Below are positions 43,501 through 52,038 of a stretch of DNA of 64,000 bases, in pieces (within the stretch, counting starts at the first letter, position 1; the number at the start of each line of letters is the position of its first letter). The notes beneath the pieces were generated by a model that saw only the letters and a list, made by a program, of their open reading frames with translations, had not been told where the DNA came from and did not search any database. The stretch lies in contig NZ_FZOG01000010.1 of assembly GCF_900188155.1 (NCBI RefSeq), forward strand, positions 50,400 through 114,399. Direction: 5' to 3'. This stretch comes from Pseudomonas segetis. Lineage in GTDB: Bacteria > Pseudomonadota > Gammaproteobacteria > Pseudomonadales > Pseudomonadaceae. Position numbers and translations under genes: made by a program.

Positions 43501-44268
43501 TTCCAGCTCTAGGTATTGGCTGGAGAGCACGCCGTCAAGGATGTCGCCGCTGCGGGTACGTAGCTGGACCTGCTGCACAATGGGGGCGCGCACTTCGGCG
43601 ATGGCTCGCTTGAGGTATTGCTGCTCGCTGTCGTGCACCCAGATATTGAGTGTATCGCAACTGCAGCCGATCGCCTCTTCGGCGCTCCAGCCGAGGCTGT
43701 GCTCAAAGTGCTGATTGACCTCGATCAGGCTGTCATCGGTCAAGCGAACCAGCATCACAATGTCGGGGTTTAGCTGAAACAGGCTGGCAAAGCGCTGCTC
43801 CGAGTTGATCAATGCGTCGGAGCGCTGTTTCTGGAGGGTATAGTCGCGTACCACGCCATACATGTGTGGCCGATTCTGGTCATCGGATTTCAGGCTGCCG
43901 TTGACTTCAATCCAGTGCAGGCTGCCATCTGGCCAGATAATCCGGTGACGCATGGGCCGCAGGTCCGGGGTGCCATCGACAATCTTGCGGAACAGTGACA
44001 GCACATGCTGGTGATCTTCTGGCGGTACCAGGTCCAGGTATTCGACGCGCTGGTTCAGTGGCTGGTTTGGATCAAGACCATAAAGCGCCTGGGCGCCACG
44101 GGACCAACTGATTTGCCCACTTTCTATGTCCCACAGCCAAGCACCCAGCTTGGCGCCGTTGAGTGCTGCAAGAAGACGTGGCGTGTCATCCCATGCCTGT
44201 TCGAACGCGGCAGGATCAAGTGCGGGGATGTGGGGCAGGATTACCGTGCGCTCATGATTTTTTGCCAT
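40597..44268 (-). CDS. Six-PAS GGDEF-EAL cyclic-di-GMP signalling protein
   Basis: This 1,223-residue cytoplasmic protein has no membrane segment. Six PAS domains in series fill about residues 30-785, each ending in a PAC motif such as RDISKQRAQ. A diguanylate cyclase domain follows (about 795-960) with intact GGDEF near 863 and an upstream RxxD inhibitory site (RQED). A C-terminal phosphodiesterase (about 970-1215) has EALLRW near 997 and DDFGTGYSSL. Both domains keep their signatures, so either activity is possible. The ATG at 44268 is preferred over 44322, which lacks a ribosome-binding site. Confidence 0.92.
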   Translation of the reverse strand: MAKNHERTVILPHIPALDPAAFEQAWDDTPRLLAALNGAKLGAWLWDIESGQISWSRGAQALYGLDPNQPLNQRVEYLDLVPPEDHQHVLSLFRKIVDGTPDLRPMRHRIIWPDGSLHWIEVNGSLKSDDQNRPHMYGVVRDYTLQKQRSDALINSEQRFASLFQLNPDIVMLVRLTDDSLIEVNQHFEHSLGWSAEEAIGCSCDTLNIWVHDSEQQYLKRAIAEVRAPIVQQVQLRTRSGDILDGVLSSQYLELENQPFMLSSFTDTSQQKRAEEALRISEEKFSKAFQYSPDAVVITNLGTGRFVEVNPSFERRFGWSKAEAVGRTSIELGIWTDLDSRQRMLDAVKCNELNELEVRLHSRDGSISTNLLFGGEIILDGQACLILTVRDISKQRAQDQVLNESQERLNLALDSADLGTWDWHIPSNLIYGSQRTSTLHGLAAVPYHGDFETLLSHVPLEDQRMMLKAYKELLSGARQSYQVIYRARHANGVTYYIESTAKLYRDTDGSPLRMTGILLDITERVQREQRLAASEEKFATLFQASPDPICVTRVSDGVFIDINPKFSKTFGWEDSDIINRSSLDICFWKDHSDRERLYQKLNREQALDEEVACFYHRSGALLTCAISTRFIRVDRRLCITTTFRDITERVLSEAALRASQEKFAKAFHSSPDAITITERDSGRYIEVNEGFCKLTGYSAEDVIGRTAYEINIWANAEERQMMLTRLAHHGHVHHMEMRGKHRDGSQAVVEVSVENIELNETPCLLLTARDVSELKSAQAQVQHMAYHDPLTNLPNRSLLMDRLTQQIALLKRHNLRGALLFIDLDHFKHINDSLGHPVGDNVLRLITARLEASVRQEDTVARLGGDEFVILISRLEGDTDVVTRQVTEISNQFRTLLAEPMLLDGQRLQVTPSIGIALIPDHGDTPADLLKRADIALYRAKDSGRNTIQLFRNSMQEAASERLRLENDLRMAHVRGEFELYFQPQVDARSNQIVGAEALLRWDHPSLGPQSPGLFIHILEESGLILEVGSWVLAEACRVYAQLLAEGLFERDNFSLCVNISPRQFRQEEFVTLVKSCLDPENMPQLKLEVTESIIIENIDDTIRKMNQLRDIGVSFAMDDFGTGYSSLTYLKRLPVDVLKIDQSFIRDATTDPNDAEIIRAIVAMAKSLGLTVIAEGVEQQEQLEFLHSQGCFLYQGYLFSKPVPLNEFKALLHRLPDQQKRS

Positions 44269-44349
44269 TGGAGGCTCTATGAGTAAGCGAAGTAGCCAGT
44301 GGCTGGTGCTCTGTACTGGCATTTAATAGTTATAGCTTCACGTTAGCCG

Positions 44350-45243
44350 TTATCGAGTCGTCCGTGCAAGATGGTCACCTTGAGCGTCCAGCAATTGCAT
44401 GAAGGCTCGTGCGGCATTTGAAAGCGTGCGCTCGCTATGTGAAATGTAGCCTAGTTGCCGGCTTAGCTGGATGCCGGGCAGGGCCAGGCGATGAACCTGT
44501 TCATCAAGCATGGTGCGCGGCAGTACGCTCCAGGCCAGGCCAATGGATACCATCATCTTGATCGTCTCCAGGTAGTTGGTGCTCATGGCTATATTGGGGC
44601 TCAATCCCTGGGCTTCGAACAGACGCTGGACGATGTGGTGGGTAAAGGTGTTGCCACCAGGAAACACAGCAGGTTGCCTGGCTATATCTGCAAGGCTGAC
44701 ATCCGGTTGCTGGGCCAGAGGGTGCTCCGGCGCGACCACAAAATCCAGCGGGTCATCCCATACGGAGACTGCGCTCACGGGGGCTCGGGTTTCCGGCGCC
44801 AGGGTGATTACAGCCAGCTCGGCGCGCCCGTGTAGTATTTCTTCGTAGGCAACTTCTGAATCGAGAAACTGGATGTCCAGCGCGACCTGCGGATTGGTGC
44901 GAGTGAACTCACGTAGCAGTGCGGGTAGACGATGAAGGCCAATATGATGGCTGGTCGCTAGCGTCAATCTGCCACTGATTTCACCGCTCAGATTGGTCAG
45001 GGCCCGGCGTGTGTCATCGAGCACATTGATAATCTGGTAGGCCCGGGGCAGCAGGGCACGACCCGCTTCAGTCAGGCTGACTTCACGACCCAGTCGGTCG
45101 AACAGGCGTACATTGAGTTGCTGTTCCAGGCTGGCGATCCGTTTGCTGACTGCCGGCTGGGTCAGATGCAGGCGTTCGGCGGCGTCAGAGAAGCTGCCTA
45201 CCTCGGCAATCGCGATAAATGCATTGAGGGTTGCCAGGTCCAT
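44350..45243 (-). CDS. LysR-family regulator divergent from leuC
   Basis: This 297-residue regulator has an N-terminal helix-turn-helix (residues 1-60; GSFSDAAERLHLTQPAVSKRIASLEQQLNVRLFDRLG) and a substrate-binding domain (about 90-290). It is transcribed away from leuC across 132 bases, so it probably controls the leucine genes. The inducer could be a pathway intermediate, as with related LysR regulators of leu genes; that is inference. Confidence 0.9.
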   Translation of the reverse strand: MDLATLNAFIAIAEVGSFSDAAERLHLTQPAVSKRIASLEQQLNVRLFDRLGREVSLTEAGRALLPRAYQIINVLDDTRRALTNLSGEISGRLTLATSHHIGLHRLPALLREFTRTNPQVALDIQFLDSEVAYEEILHGRAELAVITLAPETRAPVSAVSVWDDPLDFVVAPEHPLAQQPDVSLADIARQPAVFPGGNTFTHHIVQRLFEAQGLSPNIAMSTNYLETIKMMVSIGLAWSVLPRTMLDEQVHRLALPGIQLSRQLGYISHSERTLSNAARAFMQLLDAQGDHLARTTR

Positions 45244-45375
45244 TTTGTATTCCTAGTAGTTATCCAATAGATGAAAAATATGAATTTGAGTAATTTATAG
45301 CAAGCCCATAAAATTGCCACATAAGCTAAAGGGATACTCCTGAAGCACAGAAATATGCTGATGAGGAAAACACTG

Positions 45376-46803
45376 ATGGCCGGCAAAACGCTCTACGACA
45401 AACTCTGGGAAATGCACGAGGTCAAGCGCCGTGACGATGGTTCGTCACTGATCTACATCGACCGGCATATCCTTCACGAAGTGACCTCGCCGCAGGCATT
45501 CGAGGGTTTGCGTCTGGCCCAGCGCAAGCCATGGCGCATCGACGCCAATATCGCCACTCCGGATCACAACGTGCCGACCACCAAGGCCGAGCGCCAAGGT
45601 GGCCTGGAAGCGATCAGCGATGAAGTATCACGTATCCAGGTGCAAACCCTGGATGAAAACTGCGACGACTTCGGCATCCTCGAGTTCAAGATGAACGATG
45701 TCCGCCAAGGCATCGTGCATGTGGTCGGGCCGGAGCAGGGTGCAACATTGCCCGGCATGACCGTGGTTTGCGGCGATTCACACACCTCGACCCACGGAGC
45801 CTTCGGTGCCCTGGCGCACGGTATTGGTACGTCCGAGGTCGAGCATGTGCTGGCTACCCAGTGCCTGGTCGCCAAGAAAATGAAGAACATGCAGGTTCGC
45901 GTCGAGGGCAAGTTGCCGTTTGGTGTCACCGCCAAGGACATCGTGCTGGCGGTCATCGGCAAGATAGGCACCGCTGGCGGAAATGGCCACGCGTTGGAGT
46001 TTGCCGGTAGCGCGATCCGCGATTTGTCGCTGGAAGGGCGCATGACCATCTGCAACATGTCGATCGAGGCCGGTGCCCGTGTGGGCATGGTGGCTGTCGA
46101 TGAGAAGACCATCGAGTACGTTGCCAACCGTCCATTCTCGCCCAAGGGCGAGCAGTGGGAGCAAGCTGTTGCCCAATGGCGCGGCCTGGTTTCCGATGCC
46201 GACGCCCATTTTGATACTGTGGTTGAGTTGCGTGCGGAAGACATCAAGCCGCAAGTCAGCTGGGGCACTTCGCCAGAGATGGTCTTGGCGGTCGATCAGC
46301 ATGTGCCGGACCCGGCAGCCGAGACCGACCTGGTCAAGCGTGATTCAATCACTCGCGCGCTGAAATACATGGGGTTGACCGCCAACCAGGCGATCACCGA
46401 CATCCAGCTTGATCGTGTATTCATCGGCTCGTGCACCAACTCACGGATAGAGGACCTGCGCGCTGCGGCTGCAGTGGCCAAGGGACGTAAAGTTGCCGCA
46501 ACCATCAAGCAGGCCATGGTTGTACCGGGTTCTGGCCTGGTCAAGCAGCAGGCTGAAAAAGAAGGCCTGGACAAGATCTTTATCGAAGCTGGCTTTGAAT
46601 GGCGTGAGCCGGGTTGCTCGATGTGCCTGGCGATGAACCCGGACAAGCTTGGCAGTGGCGAGCATTGTGCATCGACTTCCAACCGTAACTTCGAAGGCCG
46701 CCAGGGCGCTGGTGGTCGTACTCACCTGGTAAGCCCGGCGATGGCCGCGGCTGCTGCGGTTACTGGCACTTTTGTTGATGTTCGTGAATTGATTCAGGCC
46801 TGA
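45376..46803 (+). CDS. leuC: 3-isopropylmalate dehydratase large subunit
   Basis: LeuC and LeuD isomerise 2-isopropylmalate to 3-isopropylmalate in leucine synthesis. The 475-residue subunit has the iron-sulfur ligands Cys353 (GSCTNSR), Cys414 and Cys417 (GCSMC), plus the substrate region GDSHTSTHGAFGALAHGIGTSE. The ATG at 45376 (MAGKTLYDKLWEMHEV) with GAGGAAA before it is the family start. leuD follows after 10 bases. Confidence 0.96.
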   Translation: MAGKTLYDKLWEMHEVKRRDDGSSLIYIDRHILHEVTSPQAFEGLRLAQRKPWRIDANIATPDHNVPTTKAERQGGLEAISDEVSRIQVQTLDENCDDFGILEFKMNDVRQGIVHVVGPEQGATLPGMTVVCGDSHTSTHGAFGALAHGIGTSEVEHVLATQCLVAKKMKNMQVRVEGKLPFGVTAKDIVLAVIGKIGTAGGNGHALEFAGSAIRDLSLEGRMTICNMSIEAGARVGMVAVDEKTIEYVANRPFSPKGEQWEQAVAQWRGLVSDADAHFDTVVELRAEDIKPQVSWGTSPEMVLAVDQHVPDPAAETDLVKRDSITRALKYMGLTANQAITDIQLDRVFIGSCTNSRIEDLRAAAAVAKGRKVAATIKQAMVVPGSGLVKQQAEKEGLDKIFIEAGFEWREPGCSMCLAMNPDKLGSGEHCASTSNRNFEGRQGAGGRTHLVSPAMAAAAAVTGTFVDVRELIQA

Positions 46804-46813
46804 GGAGACCGCC

Positions 46814-47461
46814 ATGAAAGCCTTTACCCAACACACAGGTCTTGTCGCGCCGCTGGATCGTGCCAACGTCGATACCGACCAGATCATCCCCAAGCAATTT
46901 TTGAAGTCGATCAAGCGTACCGGCTTTGGTCCGAACCTCTTTGATGAGTGGCGCTACCTGGATGTCGGTCAACCGAACCAGGACAACGCCAAGCGTCCGG
47001 TGAACAAGGATTTCGTCCTTAACTTCCCGCGTTACCAGGGCGCAAGCGTATTGCTGGCTCGTGAGAACTTTGGCTGTGGCTCAAGCCGTGAACACGCGCC
47101 CTGGGCGCTGGAAGAGTACGGTTTCCGGACCATTTTGGCCTCAAGCTTCGCGGACATCTTCTACAACAACAGCTTCAAGAACGGCCTGTTGCCGATCATC
47201 CTGGCTGAAAGCGAGATGGATGAGCTGTTTGAACAAGCCGAGGCGATCGAAGGCTATCAACTGACGATTGATCTTGAAGCGCAGACAGTGACCCGTCCCG
47301 ACGGCAAGCAGTACAGCTTTGAAGTCGATGCGTTCCGCAAGCATTGCCTGCTCAATGGTTTGGACGACATTGGCCTGACCTTGCAGGACAGCGATGCCAT
47401 CCGCGCCTTTGAAGAAGGTTATCGTCAGCAGCAACCCTGGTTGTTTGGCGCCATCAAGTGA
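46814..47461 (+). CDS. leuD: 3-isopropylmalate dehydratase small subunit
   Basis: This 215-residue swivel-domain subunit pairs with LeuC. The opening DRANVDTDQIIPKQFL and the motif RENFGCGSSREHAPWAL are standard. A GGAGA site precedes the ATG. The methyltransferase gene starts 46 bases later in the same operon. Confidence 0.96.
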   Translation: MKAFTQHTGLVAPLDRANVDTDQIIPKQFLKSIKRTGFGPNLFDEWRYLDVGQPNQDNAKRPVNKDFVLNFPRYQGASVLLARENFGCGSSREHAPWALEEYGFRTILASSFADIFYNNSFKNGLLPIILAESEMDELFEQAEAIEGYQLTIDLEAQTVTRPDGKQYSFEVDAFRKHCLLNGLDDIGLTLQDSDAIRAFEEGYRQQQPWLFGAIK

Positions 47462-47507
47462 TTCAGGCCTGCTCAAGCAAGGCTTGATTGCAGGTGGAGG
47501 CAGGGCA

Positions 47508-48266
47508 ATGAGTGATCACGATCAGGTTGTCGAGCGTCAATTCGGCGAGCAGGCCAGTGCCTATTTGAGCAGTGCGGTGCACGCCCAAGGCAGCGAGTTC
47601 GCCCTGCTGCGCGAAAGTGTTGCGGCACGGCCTGGTGCCCGGGTGCTCGACCTGGGTTGTGGTGCGGGCCATGTCAGCTTTCAGGTCGCGCCATTGGCGG
47701 ATGAAGTGGTTGCATACGATTTGTCTCAGCAGATGCTGGATGTGGTAGCGTCTGCCGCCGCTGAGCGTGATTTGGCCAATATCCGGACCGAGTGCGGGCG
47801 GGCTGAGTGCTTGCCTTTTGCTGATGAACAGTTTGATTTTGTCTTCAGCCGCTATTCGGCGCATCACTGGCGCGATGTCGGCCAGGCTTTGCGTGAAGTG
47901 CACCGGGTATTGAAGCCGGGCGGGGGGGCTGCATTCATTGATGTTGCCGCCCCAGAGTTGCCATTGCTCGACACCCATTTGCAGGCCGTTGAGTTGCTGC
48001 GCGATACCAGCCACGTGCGTGATTATTCGCCGTCGCAATGGTCGCGACTGGTAGGCGAGGCAGGCCTGGTGCAGACCCGTTGCAGCCGTCAACGCTTGCG
48101 CCTGGAGTTCAGCAGTTGGGTCGAGCGCATGCGCACTCCGCAGCTGTTTCGCCAAGCCATCCTGGCTGTGCAACAGGCGGTAGGCGAAGAAGTTCGCGAG
48201 TATTTCGAGATTGCACAAGATGGCTCATTCAGCACCGATGTTTTGTTGCTCTGGGCCGAGCGCTAA
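47508..48266 (+). CDS. Class I SAM-dependent methyltransferase
   Basis: This 252-residue methyltransferase carries the SAM motif VLDLGCGAGHVSFQVAP (about residues 45-60), motif II/III DEQFDFVFSRYSAHHWRDVGQALREVHRVLKPGG, and a variable C-terminal half. The acceptor is unknown. It lies between leuD and leuB and has a GGAGG site at the right distance from the ATG, so it is probably expressed with the leucine genes. Confidence 0.88.
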   Translation: MSDHDQVVERQFGEQASAYLSSAVHAQGSEFALLRESVAARPGARVLDLGCGAGHVSFQVAPLADEVVAYDLSQQMLDVVASAAAERDLANIRTECGRAECLPFADEQFDFVFSRYSAHHWRDVGQALREVHRVLKPGGGAAFIDVAAPELPLLDTHLQAVELLRDTSHVRDYSPSQWSRLVGEAGLVQTRCSRQRLRLEFSSWVERMRTPQLFRQAILAVQQAVGEEVREYFEIAQDGSFSTDVLLLWAER

Positions 48267-48320
48267 ACAGATCCGCTTTAAATATGTGTTGGCGCCGTTA
48301 GCGCCGTTTGAGAGGAAAGC

Positions 48321-49403
48321 ATGAGTAAACAGATTCTGGTTCTTTCTGGTGATGGCATTGGCCCGGAAATCATGGCCGAGGCTGTCAAGGTACTGGAACT
48401 GGCGACTGAAAAGTTCCAATTGGGTCTTGAGCTGACTCATGACGTGATCGGTGGCGCTGCAATCGACAAGCACGGCGTGCCCCTGGCCGATGAAACCCTG
48501 GAGCGCGCACGCAAGGCCGATGCGGTATTGCTCGGCGCGGTTGGCGGTCCAAAATGGGACAAGATCGAGCGCGATATCCGCCCGGAGCGCGGCTTGTTGA
48601 AGATTCGTTCGCAGCTGGGCCTGTTTGCCAACCTGCGTCCGGCGATCCTGTATCCGCAATTGGCTGATGCTTCGTCGCTCAAGCCAGAAGTGGTGGCAGG
48701 CCTGGATATTCTTATCGTTCGCGAGCTGACTGGCGGCATCTACTTTGGCGCGCCACGTGGCACCCGTGAGTTGGATAACGGTGAGCGTCAGGCTTATGAC
48801 ACCCTGCCTTACAGTGAAAGTGAAATCCGTCGTATTGCCCGTGTTGGTTTTGACATGGCCCGGGTTCGCGACAAGAAACTCTGCTCGGTCGATAAAGCCA
48901 ACGTGCTTGCCTCCAGCCAGCTGTGGCGTGAAGTGGTCGAGGAAGTTGCCAAGGATTACCCGGATATCGAGCTGTCGCATATGTATGTAGACAATGCGGC
49001 AATGCAGTTGGTGCGCGCGCCAAAGCAGTTCGACGTGATGGTCACTGATAACATGTTCGGCGACATTCTGTCGGATGAGGCCTCGATGCTCACCGGCTCT
49101 ATCGGTATGCTGCCCTCAGCCTCGCTGGATGCCAACAACAAGGGCATGTACGAGCCGTGCCATGGTTCTGCGCCTGATATCGCCGGCCAAGGCATTGCCA
49201 ACCCGTTGGCGACCATCTTGTCGGTGTCGATGATGCTGCGTTACAGCTTCAACCAGGCTGAGGCGGCCAGTGCCATCGAGAAAGCGGTAAGCAATGTGCT
49301 TGACCAGGGCTTGCGAACTGGCGACATCTATTCGGCGGGTACCACCAAGGTGGGTACTGTCGCAATGGGTGACGCGGTCGTCGAGGCACTGCGTAGCTTG
49401 TAA
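48321..49403 (+). CDS. leuB: 3-isopropylmalate dehydrogenase
   Basis: LeuB oxidises and decarboxylates 3-isopropylmalate using NAD. The 360-residue protein has the substrate motif VRELTGGIYFG, the catalytic Tyr/Lys region (Tyr in RQAYDTLPYS, Lys in SVDKANVL), metal-binding aspartates around DNMFGDILSDEA and the NAD-binding GSAPDIAGQGIANP. A GAGAGGAAAGC site precedes the ATG. Confidence 0.96.
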   Translation: MSKQILVLSGDGIGPEIMAEAVKVLELATEKFQLGLELTHDVIGGAAIDKHGVPLADETLERARKADAVLLGAVGGPKWDKIERDIRPERGLLKIRSQLGLFANLRPAILYPQLADASSLKPEVVAGLDILIVRELTGGIYFGAPRGTRELDNGERQAYDTLPYSESEIRRIARVGFDMARVRDKKLCSVDKANVLASSQLWREVVEEVAKDYPDIELSHMYVDNAAMQLVRAPKQFDVMVTDNMFGDILSDEASMLTGSIGMLPSASLDANNKGMYEPCHGSAPDIAGQGIANPLATILSVSMMLRYSFNQAEAASAIEKAVSNVLDQGLRTGDIYSAGTTKVGTVAMGDAVVEALRSL

Positions 49404-49455
49404 TTCTTCGCGCGGCCCAAGAGCTTCGGCTGCGATTTATATAGGTGTAGTTGTT

Positions 49456-50568
49456 ATGAAACGTGTAGGTCTTATCGGCTGGCGTGGCATGGTTGGTTCC
49501 GTGTTGATGCAGCGCATGCTTGAAGAACAGGATTTCGATTTGATCGAGCCGGTATTCTTCACCACATCCAATGTTGGTGGCCAGGGGCCGGCTGTGGGCA
49601 AGGATATTGCGCCACTCAAGGACGCCTACAACATTGATGAGCTCAAGAGCCTTGATGTCATTCTGACCTGCCAGGGCGGCGACTACACCAACGATGTCTT
49701 CCCCAGGTTGCGTGAGGCAGGCTGGCAGGGCTACTGGATTGACGCCGCATCATCGCTGCGCATGAACGACGATGCCGTCATCGTGCTGGACCCGGTCAAC
49801 CGCAAGGTAATCGACCAGCAACTTGATGCAGGCACCAAGAACTACATCGGCGGCAACTGCACCGTCAGCCTGATGCTGATGGGGTTGGGCGGCCTGTTCG
49901 AGGCGGGCCTGGTTGAGTGGGCTAGCGCCATGACCTATCAGGCGGCAAGCGGCGCCGGTGCGCAGAACATGCGCGAGCTGATCAAGCAAATGGGCACCAT
50001 CAACAGTTCGGTGGCGGAGCAGCTGGCTGACCCGGCAAGCGCCATTCTGGATATTGATCGTCGTGTTGCCGAAAGCATGCGCGGTGAAGGTTTCCCGGTC
50101 GATAACTTTGGCGTGCCACTGGCTGGTAGCCTTATTCCATACATCGACAAGGAGCTGCCTAACGGGCAGAGCCGTGAAGAGTGGAAGGCCCAGGCTGAGA
50201 CCAACAAGATTCTCGGTCGCTTCAAGAGTGCAATCCCGGTTGATGGTATCTGCGTGCGCATCGGCGCCATGCGTTGCCACAGTCAGGCCCTGACCATCAA
50301 GCTGAACAAAGATGTGCCGATCTCGGATGTCGAGGCGCTGATCAGCCAGCACAACCCTTGGGTCAAGCTGGTGCCAAATCATCGCGAGCAAAGCATTACC
50401 GACCTGAGCCCGACTGCGGTTACTGGCACCTTGAGTGTGCCAGTCGGGCGCCTGCGTAAGCTCAACATGGGGTCGCAGTACCTGGGCGCATTCACTGTTG
50501 GCGATCAACTGTTGTGGGGCGCGGCTGAGCCGTTGCGCCGCATGTTGCGGATCCTGCTGGAGCGTTGA
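49456..50568 (+). CDS. asd: Aspartate-semialdehyde dehydrogenase
   Basis: Asd makes aspartate semialdehyde for lysine, threonine, methionine and diaminopimelate. The 370-residue protein opens with the NADP motif GLIGWRGMVGSVLMQRM and has the active-site Cys135 in GGNCTVSLM, plus the late catalytic His in MRCHSQALTIKL. The ATG at 49456 is the family start. A frame open from 49294 overlaps leuB and is not used. Confidence 0.96.
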   Translation: MKRVGLIGWRGMVGSVLMQRMLEEQDFDLIEPVFFTTSNVGGQGPAVGKDIAPLKDAYNIDELKSLDVILTCQGGDYTNDVFPRLREAGWQGYWIDAASSLRMNDDAVIVLDPVNRKVIDQQLDAGTKNYIGGNCTVSLMLMGLGGLFEAGLVEWASAMTYQAASGAGAQNMRELIKQMGTINSSVAEQLADPASAILDIDRRVAESMRGEGFPVDNFGVPLAGSLIPYIDKELPNGQSREEWKAQAETNKILGRFKSAIPVDGICVRIGAMRCHSQALTIKLNKDVPISDVEALISQHNPWVKLVPNHREQSITDLSPTAVTGTLSVPVGRLRKLNMGSQYLGAFTVGDQLLWGAAEPLRRMLRILLER

Positions 50569-50603
50569 TCAACAGCGTTTTTTCGTACACAGGCATTGAC
50601 CCG

Positions 50604-50661
50604 GCATAAAGCGAGCTAAGCAGCTATCGTATAAACGATTCCTGTTAAGCTCGCTTTATGC
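50604..50661. repeat. Long palindrome 35 bases after asd
   Basis: GCATAAAGCGAGCT (50604-50617) and AGCTCGCTTTATGC (50648-50661) form 14 perfect base pairs. The stem continues inward through imperfect AAGCAG/CTGTTA to an inner ATCGT/ACGAT stem with loop ATAA. No T-run follows on either strand. Confidence 0.88.
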
Positions 50662-50758
50662 GTTTATAAGTTGCATTTCGCATAACGTGTGCAGGACGGA
50701 CAGTGCTTTTTTGTCCGCCATCATCCTTCGCAAAGACTCGGCAAGATCAATGGTCCTC

Positions 50759-50775
50759 GGTGGACAAGCTTCGCG
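50759..50775 (+). repeat. Dispersed 17-base intergenic motif, copy 2
   Basis: It is identical to the copy at 39605. Here the motif begins a small hairpin: GGTGGACAA pairs with TTGTCACACC (one bulged A) around GCTTCGCG. A T-rich stretch lies about 70 bases further on, as in copy 1. Confidence 0.75.
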
Positions 50776-50873
50776 TTGTCACACCCTGCGATTAAGCTTT
50801 GCACTTTGATACCTTGCGAGCAGGGGTGATGTTTTTACCTCGCCCTGTTGATCAGTAACCTCAAGAGTTGAGT

Positions 50874-51884
50874 ATGACCCATAGCTTGGATGTAGCAGTT
50901 GTAGGCGCCACCGGCAGTGTTGGTGAGGCTTTGGTGCAGGTTTTGGAGGAGCGCAAATTGCCGGTTGGCACTTTGCATGCCCTGGCGGGTGCTGACTCTG
51001 TTGGGCAAACGGCCAGCTATAAAGGCCGAAACTTGCGCGTTCGCGATGTGCAGGCATTTGATTTCAGTACTGTGCAGCTGGTGTTCTTTGCCGCAGGGCA
51101 GAGTGTCACTGCGCAGTTCATCGACAAGGCTCGCGCAGCAGGCTGCATGGTTATTGACCTGTCTGGTGGCTTACCGCCGGAGCAGGCGCCGCGTGTGGTT
51201 CCCGAAGTGAACCCTCAAGCGCTGGAGCATCTCGGTGCGCCCTATGTGGTTACCAGTCCGTCGTCGGTCAGTGTGGCCTTGGGTTGCGTGCTGGCAGCGC
51301 TGCGGCAGGTCGTTAATGTGGAGCGAATCAACCTGACCGCCTGCCTGGCGGTTTCGAGCCGCGGCCGAGAAGGGGTCAGTGAACTGGCTCGGCAAACGGC
51401 TGAGTTGCTCAATGGTCGCGCGTTTGAGCCACAGGTTTTTGGTCGGCAAATGGCTTTCAATATGCTGGCCCAGGTTGACCAACCTGACCTGCAGGGGCAT
51501 GGCCTGCTTGAAAAGCGTGTGGCTGGCGAGCTAAAGGAATTGCTGGTCGAGCCGAAGTTAAGGATGTCAATAAACTGTATCCAGGCGCCGGTGTTTTTTG
51601 GCGATAGCCTGAGTCTTTCATTGCAAACCACTAAAGCTGTTGATCTTGCTAAAGTTTGTGATGCCTTGCAGCGTGCTCCGGCGCTGGAGTGTGTAGAGTT
51701 CGAGGATTATCCGACTGTAGTCGGTGATGCGGTGGGCCAGGATGTAATCTACGTTGGGCGTGTTCGGGCGGGTCTCGACGATCCCGCAGAACTTAATTTG
51801 TGGATTGCGTCTGATAATGTGAGGAAAGGCGCAGCCATAAATGCTGTGCAGTTAGCTGAGTTATTGATAAAACACTATCTGTAA
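50874..51884 (+). CDS. Asd-like protein lacking the catalytic cysteine (Usg type)
   Basis: This 336-residue paralogue of Asd keeps the nucleotide-binding VAVVGATGSVGEAL and the overall fold length. Where the active-site Cys should lie (about residue 130) it has VVTSPSSVSVALG with no cysteine, as in the E. coli Usg group. It is therefore probably not an active dehydrogenase. A gene of this type regularly precedes fimV in Pseudomonas. The ATG at 50874 is preferred to the TTG at 50868. Confidence 0.88.
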   Translation: MTHSLDVAVVGATGSVGEALVQVLEERKLPVGTLHALAGADSVGQTASYKGRNLRVRDVQAFDFSTVQLVFFAAGQSVTAQFIDKARAAGCMVIDLSGGLPPEQAPRVVPEVNPQALEHLGAPYVVTSPSSVSVALGCVLAALRQVVNVERINLTACLAVSSRGREGVSELARQTAELLNGRAFEPQVFGRQMAFNMLAQVDQPDLQGHGLLEKRVAGELKELLVEPKLRMSINCIQAPVFFGDSLSLSLQTTKAVDLAKVCDALQRAPALECVEFEDYPTVVGDAVGQDVIYVGRVRAGLDDPAELNLWIASDNVRKGAAINAVQLAELLIKHYL

Positions 51885-52038
51885 AAGATACTTAGCTGGT
51901 GATTTAAAGAATTTTTCGAGCTTGGCACTACGGCTTCGGAATGTATCTGAATGGGGAATCGCGTTTCGCGAATGTAGGCAGACACATTCTGGGCCGTTTT
52001 GTACGCCGAGATAAAAGAAAAAAACAAGGGATTAAAAT

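Larger units (their letters stand above)
50569..50873 (+). other. Intergenic region between asd and the asd-like gene
   Basis: This 305-base gap has no gene. It contains a 58-base palindromic hairpin (50604-50661) and the second copy of the 17-base motif (50759-50775). Just after the motif, GGTGGACAA and TTGTCACACC can pair. A promoter for the next gene is presumably here, but I see no convincing -35/-10 pair. Confidence 0.6.
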
